In this document: in pieces, positions 1 to 4,959 of the stretch | Layout: the number at the start of each line of letters is the position of its first letter | Numbering within the stretch: position 1 is the first letter of the stretch | Assembly (NCBI GenBank): GCA_000431835.1 | Contig: HF987967.1 | Location: forward strand, 47,016-56,183 | DNA from: Succinatimonas sp. CAG:777 | GTDB lineage: Bacteria; Pseudomonadota; Gammaproteobacteria; Enterobacterales; Succinivibrionaceae | DNA length: 9,168 nucleotides | Direction of reading: 5' to 3' | Position numbers and translations under genes: made by a program | Notes under the pieces: model-generated | What the model was told of the DNA's origin: nothing | What the model saw: only the letters and a program-made list of their open reading frames with translations | Databases searched by the model: none

Positions 1-156
1 CGGCAGCTCGCCAGATCTCTGAGCCGTGGTACCTAGGGGGCCTGAATCCACAATGACACAGTCCTGACCATTTTCCACAGCACTTTTGTAAGCTTCAATG
101 CCTGCAGTACCGGCACCTATAATCAGTGTCTGGCACTCTACCTTTCTAACATCCAT
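1..156 (-). CDS. FAD-dependent dihydrolipoamide dehydrogenase-like protein, N-terminal fragment
   Basis: Only the first 52 codons lie in the window; the gene runs off the left edge. The protein opens with a beta strand and a Rossmann dinucleotide motif, I-G-A-G-T-A-G at residues 13-19, followed by a helix and a second strand ending in an acidic residue (D37), as expected for FAD binding. The stretch G39-P40-L41-G42-T43-T44 aligns with the GxxGTT segment that precedes the redox-active CxxxxC of dihydrolipoamide dehydrogenases and related flavoprotein disulfide reductases. Here the two cysteine positions are Ala45 and Glu50, so the disulfide appears to be missing. The family normally passes electrons between NAD(P)H, FAD and the disulfide; without it, classical dihydrolipoamide oxidation is doubtful. 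The ATG at 156 is the first in frame before the fold, though its ribosome binding site is weak. The gene is divergent from the phosphatase gene. Confidence 0.8.
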   Translation of the reverse strand, partial: MDVRKVECQTLIIGAGTAGIEAYKSAVENGQDCVIVDSGPLGTTAQRSGELP

Positions 157-202
157 GCTATTTGATATCCATGTGATTGTCTTTTGATTATTATTAGAAG
201 AT

Positions 203-218
203 CCTGTATCTGAACAGG
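203..218. promoter_or_regulatory. inverted repeat, possible operator
   Basis: CCTGT and ACAGG arms face each other across 6 bases. The repeat lies about 47 bases upstream of the oxidoreductase start codon, in the region shared with the divergent phosphatase gene. It resembles a repressor site, but the arms are short. It is not a LexA box, because CTGT and ACAG are 6 rather than 8 bases apart. No regulator can be named. Confidence 0.25.
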
Positions 219-249
219 TTCACTCTTTATGCAGATAAATTAGCACAAA

Positions 250-265
250 TACAATAACGATTGTA
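250..265. promoter_or_regulatory. perfect inverted repeat, possible operator
   Basis: TACAAT and ATTGTA form perfect 6-base arms around AACG. The repeat sits roughly midway between the divergent oxidoreductase and phosphatase genes. In AT-rich DNA such repeats can arise by chance, so the regulatory reading is an inference from position and symmetry. Apart from this and the repeat at 203-218, I see only weak promoter-like elements between the two genes, for example TATAAA near 355. Confidence 0.25.
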
Positions 266-432
266 GTATTTGAAAAGCTGAAAATGAATAGTGCACATAA
301 AACAGTCAGCAGGACTGGTAAGAACAGACACTTTCATTCTGTAGGATTTTGCCTTATAAAAAAGACCAGCAGTCTGATAAAATACTGCTTTAATTTAAAA
401 TCGTGATATTAAAACTACAGGTCAGCACTTTT

Positions 433-1044
433 ATGAACTATTCAGAAATACAAAACTACAAGGGGCTCATTTTCGATCTTGACGGAACTCTTATCAATTC
501 AATGCCCTACCATGCACTGGCCTGGAAGCAGGTTGCAACTGAACATGGTTTTGACATTGATATAAAGGACATTTACGCCATGGGAGGATCGGCAAGCCGC
601 GATATTGCGGCATATTACAAAAATAAAGGCGAACCTGTCGGTGATATCGATGAATATGTCAGAAGAAAAATTAGCATTTTTCAGGAAAATATTCCTAGGA
701 TTGAAGTTTTTGACAGGATCTTCAGTGAACTAAAAGCTGCAAAAGCGCTGGGGATCAGAATTGCTGTCGGTACTGGTACAAGAACAGCAAACGCTACAAG
801 AATTTTAAAGGAAAAGGGACTTATTGACTATATTGATGCTTTGGTTACTGCTGATGATGTTACAAGACACAAACCAAATCCCGACACTTTTCTTGAAGCT
901 GCAAGAAAACTTGAACTTAAAGCTGAAGACTGTCTTGTCTTTGAAGACGGACAGTTAGGGATCAAAGCAGCTCTCAGAGGTGGTTTTGACTGCATCGAAG
1001 TTAAAGACAATGAAATGATCAATTACTTTGTGTGTGACAGATAG
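433..1044 (+). CDS. yqaB: HAD-superfamily phosphatase, YqaB / beta-phosphoglucomutase type
   Basis: This is a 203-residue cytosolic HAD hydrolase. All four HAD motifs are present: the nucleophile motif D15-L-D17-G-T, threonine T114 in VGTGT, lysine K147 in HKPNPD, and acidic E171-D172 near the end of the core. A helical cap domain lies between motifs I and II (roughly residues 20-95), as in subfamily I enzymes such as beta-phosphoglucomutase. Overall similarity is best to E. coli YqaB, a small sugar-phosphate phosphatase active on fructose 1-phosphate (188 residues). The E. coli-like segments include the start of the core, VGTGT and the HKP-PDTFL stretch. Substrate is inferred from the family only. 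A GTG at 403 would add 10 residues, but it has no ribosome binding site and no family counterpart; the ATG at 433 follows a weak CAGG and matches family N-termini. The gene ends in a terminator shared with hfq. Confidence 0.85.
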   Translation: MNYSEIQNYKGLIFDLDGTLINSMPYHALAWKQVATEHGFDIDIKDIYAMGGSASRDIAAYYKNKGEPVGDIDEYVRRKISIFQENIPRIEVFDRIFSELKAAKALGIRIAVGTGTRTANATRILKEKGLIDYIDALVTADDVTRHKPNPDTFLEAARKLELKAEDCLVFEDGQLGIKAALRGGFDCIEVKDNEMINYFVCDR

Positions 1045-1084
1045 GCTAAAACTGAAGACAGAAAAACTCTGTCATACTCATCTC

Positions 1085-1124
1085 AAAGAAAAGTGCCTGT
1101 ATTGGTGTACGGCACCTTTCTTTT
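1085..1124. terminator. bidirectional terminator between the phosphatase gene and hfq
   Basis: The arms AAAGAAAAGTGCC and GGCACCTTTCTTT pair around a 13-base loop, with one A-C mismatch. One side is A-rich and the other T-rich, so the hairpin can stop transcription from either direction. It lies about 40 bases past the end of each of the two converging genes. Confidence 0.75.
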
Positions 1125-1163
1125 GTATGACGGATTCTGCTGGATCTTTTATAAGGTGATGAA

Positions 1164-1658
1164 TTAACCTAAATACTCAACATGATCTTCAGGCAGAGTA
1201 ACACTATCGTCATTATTCTGAGCGGAGTCACCTCTTAAAGGACGGGACATTCCTGGAGCTGCAGGTTCAAATCCACGGTGAAATGGCGCTTTATGCATGG
1301 ATGAACCATTTTCAGGCTTCTTAATGGTGATTGTGGAAATCTTATCCTTATAAATCATCTGCTGATGATGCTTTACATCAGTAATGCTGATGGTAAAGGC
1401 ATCAAATGCACTTACAAGGCCCTCAAACTTCACACCAGTGATGAGAAAAATGCTTACAGGAGTTCTGCTTTCCATCAGCCACTTTAACGCTGCATTCTGA
1501 CCTTTACCCTGCACAAATGCGGAAACCATCCCCTTCTGCCTGTCACGTCCACGATTTGGTCTGTTTGATTTGTTCAGTCGCGGACCGCCATGAAAACCAG
1601 GTTTGTTCAGTTTAAATGACTTATGCTCACCGCTTCTGTTATTGTTAAATTCTTCCAA
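1164..1658 (-). CDS. hfq: Hfq-family RNA chaperone with extended basic N-terminus
   Basis: Hfq forms a ring hexamer that pairs small RNAs with mRNAs. The Sm fold spans about residues 54-112 of 164. It includes TPVSIFLITGVKFEG (Sm1), FDAF and QQMIYKDKIST (Sm2), aligning with E. coli residues 20-61. Kept RNA-contact residues include Q54 (E. coli Q8), F85, D86, F88, K77 and K104 (K56). Changed ones are R16 to M62, R17 to E63, Q41 to A87 and H57 to D105, and the loop before Sm2 is two residues longer. About 45 residues rich in K, R, N and G precede the fold, and a 50-residue hydrophilic tail follows it. The long form begins at a TTG (1658) with AGAG upstream. An ATG at 1529 (residue 44), preceded by AGG and AAGGGG, would give a 121-residue protein with a near-normal N-terminus. 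Family assignment is firm; the start is uncertain. Confidence 0.85.
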   Translation of the reverse strand: MEEFNNNRSGEHKSFKLNKPGFHGGPRLNKSNRPNRGRDRQKGMVSAFVQGKGQNAALKWLMESRTPVSIFLITGVKFEGLVSAFDAFTISITDVKHHQQMIYKDKISTITIKKPENGSSMHKAPFHRGFEPAAPGMSRPLRGDSAQNNDDSVTLPEDHVEYLG

Positions 1659-1845
1659 AATACACGCTCTATATATATAAGCTTAAATAGGTTACGTTCA
1701 GTACCGGTAAGGAAACTGAAAATATCTGCGTTGTGATGTGTCTAATTTAGCATGAAAAAGAGTTCAAATAAACGCTTATTATGCAAAGTAGGGTCTTTTT
1801 TGCCATAAATGATCTAATTGATTTAAACGAGCAAAGTAGCAGTTG

Positions 1846-1905
1846 TCATTGAGTGACATGAAGTGATCTTCGTTGAAGAGATATCATTTGTTCATGTATG
1901 TCCAT
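1846..1905 (-). CDS. possible 19-residue small ORF
   Basis: ATG at 1905 is preceded by AGAGGT with 7-base spacing, one of the better ribosome binding sites in the window, and the frame runs 19 codons to TGA. The peptide begins MDIHEQM and contains two adjacent arginines; I recognise no family. Its 3' end overlaps the TGTCA-TTGAG-TGACA palindrome. It might be a leader peptide, the decayed start of a lost gene, or chance. No clear promoter is visible upstream. Confidence 0.2.
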   Translation of the reverse strand: MDIHEQMISLQRRSLHVTQ

Positions 1906-2008
1906 TATCTTTACCTCTGACTGTAGAGCATGCTTAAAGATACTGGAATTTCTTTTTTAACGTAAAGTCATAACTGCAGTAAACGGCAAAAAAACTGCTT
2001 TAAAAAGA

Positions 2009-2022
2009 CCGCCATATGGCAG
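2009..2022 (-). terminator. weak candidate terminator of the regulator gene
   Basis: On the minus strand CTGCC and GGCGG (one T-G pair) enclose ATAT and are followed by TCTTTTT. The stem is only five pairs and lies about 140 bases past the regulator's stop codon, so this is tentative. Confidence 0.35.
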
Positions 2023-2164
2023 GATTTGTGAAAAGTTATCTGGACTGACATCACTGATTAGACTATGAGTATCTGATGAACTGCCAGATGAGAAACAATT
2101 GTGCACAGTCAGAGACCACGCACAATCTGATACATGAAAAAGAGACAATAAAGAAATTGTCAGA

Positions 2165-2425
2165 TTAGGCTTTCTGAGTTTCTTCTAACAGAAGACCTGT
2201 CAGACGAAGATCAAGTCCCAGTACTGATAAGGCTTTGATGTAATGTCCCATGGATACAGAAGGAAGACCGTCTTCAATTGAGCCTAGAGTTACACGGGTA
2301 GTATCCATTAACTCAGCCATTGATGTGGCAGTAATTCCCTTCTTGATACGGGCTGTTTTTATGCCTTTGCCAAGCTTACGCAAGGCCCCCTCTGCAGCTG
2401 CAGATAACTGAATTTGTTTTTTCAT
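2165..2425 (-). CDS. HipB-like helix-turn-helix transcriptional regulator, apparently orphan
   Basis: This is an 86-residue DNA-binding protein of the Xre/HTH_3 class. Residues about 18-70 form the HTH domain: helix LGKGIKTARIKKG, the turn-recognition pair around T34-E38 and T42-L47, then the conserved I50-E51-x-G53 and a last helix with YIKALSVLGLDLRL. This pattern is typical of HipB-like antitoxins, which repress their own promoter and usually precede a hipA kinase gene. No kinase frame follows in the next 506 bases, so the gene looks like an orphan. A TTG at 2479 would extend the frame by 18 codons, but the probable promoter and operator lie inside that extension, so the ATG at 2425 is preferred. 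The ribosome binding site is weak. Antitoxin ancestry is inferred from family resemblance, not shown. Confidence 0.8.
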   Translation of the reverse strand: MKKQIQLSAAAEGALRKLGKGIKTARIKKGITATSMAELMDTTRVTLGSIEDGLPSVSMGHYIKALSVLGLDLRLTGLLLEETQKA

Positions 2426-2458
2426 ATAGTTTATAACTTTCAAGTTTTCTAAGGTGAT

Positions 2459-2490
2459 GACATGTCCTGTGAGCGACAATGAGACATGTC
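2459..2490. promoter_or_regulatory. paired operator-like palindromes for the HTH regulator
   Basis: Two identical 8-base palindromes, GACATGTC, lie at 2459-2466 and 2483-2490, 24 bases centre to centre. The second extends to a 10-base palindrome, AGACATGTCT. They lie 34-65 bases upstream of the regulator's ATG and just downstream of its probable -10. That is where an Xre-type autorepressor would bind as paired dimers. The assignment to this regulator rests on position and symmetry. Confidence 0.5.
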
Positions 2491-2505
2491 TGTTTTTGTA
2501 GTTAT

Positions 2506-2535
2506 ATTTTACATACTATCAGTACCAATTATCAA
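2506..2535 (-). promoter_or_regulatory. probable promoter of the HTH regulator gene
   Basis: On the minus strand TTGATA (2535-2530) is separated by 18 bases from TAAAAT (2511-2506). An overlapping alternative is TTGGTA with TATAAC at 16 bases. Either would start transcription near 2500, just before the paired GACATGTC sites. Confidence 0.5.
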
Positions 2536-2547
2536 TAAATTTTACAG

Positions 2548-2564
2548 ACAAAAAAATTTTTTGT
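2548..2564. repeat. A-tract/T-tract palindrome between divergent promoters
   Basis: The stretch ACAAAAAAATTTTTTGT is nearly self-complementary. It lies between the promoter of the HTH gene and that of the chemoreceptor gene. Such runs bend DNA and can serve as UP elements or binding sites for nucleoid proteins; the role here is inferred. Confidence 0.4.
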
Positions 2565-2598
2565 ATCACTAAGTTATGCTTTATGAAATTTATTTTCA

Positions 2599-2626
2599 TT
2601 TACAAATAATTGTTTTGTTGTATAAA
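2599..2626 (+). promoter_or_regulatory. probable sigma-70 promoter of the first chemoreceptor gene
   Basis: TTTACA (2599-2604) and TATAAA (2621-2626) are 16 bases apart, predicting a start near 2633 and a leader of about 180 bases that would contain the hairpin at 2653-2715. A good flagellar sigma-28 promoter, often used for chemoreceptors, was not found. A second AT-rich box, TATATAAAT at 2786-2794, lies closer to the gene. Confidence 0.5.
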
Positions 2627-2652
2627 GGTGTCACAAAAAGAAGAAAATTCTA

Positions 2653-2731
2653 GTGCATCTGTGCTGTTAAAGTGCATTTGAAACACAATGTGACTTTTAA
2701 TTTACACAGATGCATATCATGCTGAAAGCAT
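2653..2731 (+). ncRNA. large hairpin plus small hairpin in a probable mRNA leader
   Basis: TGCATCTGTG (2654-2663) pairs perfectly with CACAGATGCA (2705-2714), and a G-T pair extends it. Inside, after a small internal loop, TTAAAGTGCATT can pair with AATGTGACTTTTAA (small bulges, one G-T pair) around the loop TGAAACAC. ATGCT-GAA-AGCAT (2719-2731) forms a second small hairpin directly after it. No T-run follows, so this is not a normal terminator. It would lie in the 5' leader of the chemoreceptor mRNA. I do not recognise a known riboswitch class. Alternatively it is DNA-level symmetry for a regulator. Confidence 0.4.
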
Positions 2732-2813
2732 TATGAATAATTATTAACTGACTATCATAAAAACAAACAGTTAGGACTGAAAACTATATAAATAATTTTA
2801 CTGTGAGGTCGTC

Positions 2814-4199
2814 ATGTTTTCCTTCAACAATCTTACCTTTAGAAGCAAAATCATTGGCAGTTTTTCCATTCTTATTCTGCTGACTGCTGTTCTTGTTGCA
2901 TCATCTGTATACAAAATCTCATCCACACGTGAGAGTACCGTTGCTCAAATCGAAGATATGAACGTTCGATATGACAGAACCAGAAAGGCTCTGGACTCAT
3001 TTTACAATTTACACTTTCAGGTCAGAAAAATTGTCACTGATGCAGAAAACAGTGAATCCTACATTTCAGAATCAGAAGCTCTGATTGATAAGGCAAAAAA
3101 AGCAGCTGATGATCTGCAGTCAACCCGCTATCCAAAAGAGATGGGTACAATTAAAAACAATGCCAAAGAATATATTGATACATTAAACAATATGCTAATT
3201 CCTGCCATCAGAAGAAACGATCTCAATCTTGCAAGAAATTTGATGCTCGGATCTATGGACCAGAACTTTCTGACTATCTGTTCAAATATGGCTGTCGTCA
3301 ATGGTAATCAGATGAGAGAGTCAAAAACCGCTATAAACTCAATAAAAAGTCATGGCACATATATAACAATCTTTTCATGCACCGCCTTTGAGCTCCTTGT
3401 TGCAATTATTTTTACCTACTTTATTCCAGAGAATTTGGCAAAACGTGTCAGAGAAATCACAGGTCAGGCAAAAAAGATTGCATCCGGTGATATGAGATTT
3501 GAAATCAGTAATTACAGAAAAGATGAACTCAGCCCTTTAGCTGATTGTTTAGAGGAAATTAGAAAGGAATGGAAGAAGGATATTGGTGCAATCGTCAATG
3601 TATCCAACAGCCTTGGCAAAATCATAGATGGGCTGTCTGAATCCTCAGATAAAATCGGAGTCACTGCTGAGGATAACCAGAACAGAGCCATTACAGTTGC
3701 AGCCGCATCTGATGAGATGGTATCCACAACTCAGGACATAGCAAGCAACTGTGAGCATGCCTCTGCAACAGCTGAGGAATCCACACGCACCACAACTGAA
3801 GGTGCAAGCAAGGTTCAGTCAATCATCAGTAAGATAGAAGCTCAGGTTGATAAATCAAGGGCTGATGCAAAACTGGTTCAGAAACTGGCAGATCAGGCCC
3901 AGAAGATTGGATCAATTGTCCAGACCATCGATGAAATTGCATCACAGACAAATCTTCTGGCATTGAATGCTGCAATTGAAGCAGCCCGTGCCGGTGAGGC
4001 CGGTAAGGGATTTGCTGTGGTTGCAGATGAGGTTAGAGCACTGGCTTCAAGAACATCGAGCTCCACACAGGAAATCACCCGCATGGTTACAGGTGTTCAG
4101 AATGATGCTAAAGACGCAGATGATGCAATGCAGGTATCTGTAAAGGTTATGGACGGACTGTCAGAGGAAAGTTCACTGATTGAGAAGATCCTAAACTAG
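2814..4199 (+). CDS. methyl-accepting chemotaxis protein, truncated by an in-frame TAG
   Basis: This is an inner-membrane chemoreceptor that senses ligands outside and controls the CheA kinase inside. Residues about 13-33 form the first membrane helix, 34-180 a periplasmic four-helix-bundle ligand domain, about 183-204 the second membrane helix, about 205-257 a HAMP linker, and the rest the cytoplasmic signalling coiled coil. The highly conserved hairpin tip (EIASQTNLLALNAAIEAARA, from residue 374) is present. The frame stops at residue 461 with TAG at 4197-4199. The same frame then continues for 73 codons with typical receptor sequence, so the returning helix and its adaptation sites are lost unless the stop is read through. 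The intact protein would have about 535 residues. The ATG is preceded by TGAGGT at good spacing. Ligand is unknown. A paralogue begins at 8451. Confidence 0.9.
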   Translation: MFSFNNLTFRSKIIGSFSILILLTAVLVASSVYKISSTRESTVAQIEDMNVRYDRTRKALDSFYNLHFQVRKIVTDAENSESYISESEALIDKAKKAADDLQSTRYPKEMGTIKNNAKEYIDTLNNMLIPAIRRNDLNLARNLMLGSMDQNFLTICSNMAVVNGNQMRESKTAINSIKSHGTYITIFSCTAFELLVAIIFTYFIPENLAKRVREITGQAKKIASGDMRFEISNYRKDELSPLADCLEEIRKEWKKDIGAIVNVSNSLGKIIDGLSESSDKIGVTAEDNQNRAITVAAASDEMVSTTQDIASNCEHASATAEESTRTTTEGASKVQSIISKIEAQVDKSRADAKLVQKLADQAQKIGSIVQTIDEIASQTNLLALNAAIEAARAGEAGKGFAVVADEVRALASRTSSSTQEITRMVTGVQNDAKDADDAMQVSVKVMDGLSEESSLIEKILN

Positions 4200-4421
4200 T
4201 TAACAGATAAGGTAAAAGAGGTATCGGGTCAGATCACTCAGATTGCAACAGCTGCAGAGCAGCAGACAGTTGCCACATCCGAAATTTCTTCAAACATGAA
4301 GAACATCACTGACGGCTCTAAAGCACTCAATAGTGCAATTTCAGATATCGAGACAAATGTCAAAGACTCAAATGATCAGGTTGTAAAACTCATGAACATG
4401 GTAGCTGAGTTTAAAGTTTAA
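4200..4421 (+). pseudogene. C-terminal part of the first chemoreceptor, separated by TAG
   Basis: Directly after the TAG, in the same frame, 73 codons run to TAA at 4419-4421. The translation starts LTDKVKEVSGQITQIATAAE and continues with QQTVATSEISSNM, which is the returning C-terminal helix of the chemoreceptor signalling domain. It ends in EFKV, with no CheR-tethering NWETF-type pentapeptide. There is no ribosome binding site or start codon close to the TAG, so it is unlikely to be made as a separate protein. The lesion is a single codon; CAG to TAG is one simple origin. Confidence 0.85.
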
Positions 4422-4457
4422 CCTAATAAAAATAACATTAGTTAGTCAGACATAGTT

Positions 4458-4492
4458 AAAAACGCAAATCTGAAAGGTTTGCGTTTTTTTTT
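4458..4492. terminator. strong terminator after the chemoreceptor gene
   Basis: AAAAACGCAAA (4458-4468) pairs with TTTGCGTTTTT (4478-4488) around a 9-base loop, followed by a run of T. Because the left arm starts with A residues, it can also stop minus-strand transcription from tRNA-Phe. It lies 36 bases after the TAA at 4421, so it ends the full-length receptor transcript, not one ending at the TAG. Confidence 0.9.
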
Positions 4493-4557
4493 GCTTCTAA
4501 AAAGACAGAAAGAGATTACACCAATCACGTTATGAAAACAATTTTGAAATTTGAAGA

Positions 4558-4633
4558 TGGTGCCCAGAGACGGAATCGAACCGCCGACACGGGGATTTTC
4601 AATCCCCTGCTCTACCGACTGAGCTATCTGGGC
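4558..4633 (-). tRNA. tRNA-Phe (GAA)
   Basis: The 76-nt gene includes an encoded CCA end. Acceptor arms GCCCAGA and TCTGGGC pair, the D-loop has AGCTCAGTCGGTAGAGC, the anticodon loop is TTGAAAA with anticodon GAA, and the T-loop is TTCGATT. The D-arm and anticodon arm match E. coli tRNA-Phe as I recall it; changes are confined to the acceptor and T stems. It has its own promoter and decodes UUC and UUU. Confidence 0.98.
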
Positions 4634-4643
4634 AACGGCGGAT

Positions 4644-4672
4644 ATTAAAACATATAACTCCTTTTCAGTCAA
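4644..4672 (-). promoter_or_regulatory. promoter of tRNA-Phe
   Basis: On the minus strand TTGACT (4672-4667) and TTTAAT (4649-4644) are 17 bases apart. A GC-rich discriminator follows, reading ATCCGCCGTT up to the tRNA, as in stable-RNA promoters under stringent control. Confidence 0.8.
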
Positions 4673-4901
4673 GAAAATTTTGTTCAAAAAGAACATATTT
4701 TTTTCAATCATCCAAACAAACGCCTTATAAATCGCATTTATTATTTTTAGACCGATCTGCAAAAACTAAATTGATTTATTAAAACTGTCTGAATTTGCTG
4801 CAGGTGCAGATGGCATGAATGCAAGTTCAACTACAAATGAAAGATGGTATGGAGGGATTTTTGTTTACCTTACTTAATCTGTGCTACTAAATAACATTCA
4901 C

Positions 4902-4945
4902 AAAAAAAGCCCCGTAACTGCCAGAGAAGCGGAAACGAGGCTTTT
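4902..4945 (-). terminator. terminator of secA
   Basis: On the minus strand AAAAGCCTCGT pairs with ACGGGGCTTTT over 11 positions (one T-G pair) around a loop of about 20 bases, followed by seven T. It begins about 15 bases after the secA stop codon. The 130 bases between this hairpin and the tRNA-Phe promoter region show no supportable gene. Confidence 0.9.
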
Positions 4946-4959
4946 CTTAGGATTAAAAT

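Larger units (their letters stand above)
1659..2164. other. 506-base region without a convincing gene
   Basis: This stretch lies between hfq and the helix-turn-helix gene, both on the minus strand. It contains a weak hairpin at 2009-2022 followed on the minus strand by a T-run (2008-2002), a possible terminator of the regulator gene; a 15-base palindrome TGTCA-TTGAG-TGACA at 1844-1858; a 9-base direct repeat GCAAAGTAG at 1783-1791 and 1831-1839; and a 19-codon open frame (1846-1905, minus) with a good AGAGGT ribosome binding site. A 63-codon minus-strand frame (1957-2148) looks non-coding. No HipA-sized toxin frame is present. The hfq promoter should lie here, but I could not pick it with confidence. 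Confidence 0.5.

Noticed and set aside
203..218. LexA (SOS) box
   Set aside because: CTGT and ACAG are separated by 6 bases, whereas the gammaproteobacterial LexA box needs 8.
828..1022. Antisense frame inside the phosphatase gene, with similar ones inside the first chemoreceptor (3512-3727, 3893-4084) and secA (5960-6157)
   Set aside because: These are shadows of well-supported genes on the other strand, with no family resemblance or ribosome binding site.
1957..2148. 63-codon minus-strand frame after the HTH regulator, tested as a HipA remnant
   Set aside because: It needs a TTG start, has no ribosome binding site, and I see no HipA motif in it or in the other two frames.
4197..4199. TAG as a pyrrolysine codon
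   Set aside because: Pyrrolysine use is not expected in this type of bacterium, and chemoreceptors are not known pyrrolysine proteins; a nonsense mutation is simpler.
4558..4633. tRNA-Phe or tRNA-Gly as an attachment site of an integrated element
   Set aside because: No integrase gene and no repeat of either tRNA 3' end is visible in the window.
4442..4762. 106-codon minus-strand frame
   Set aside because: It runs through the tRNA-Phe gene, its promoter and the terminator, so it cannot be a real protein gene.
4774..4878. About 33-codon plus-strand open stretch between tRNA-Phe and the secA terminator, considered as a gene remnant
   Set aside because: It has no start codon with a ribosome binding site, no recognisable family, and is short enough to be chance.
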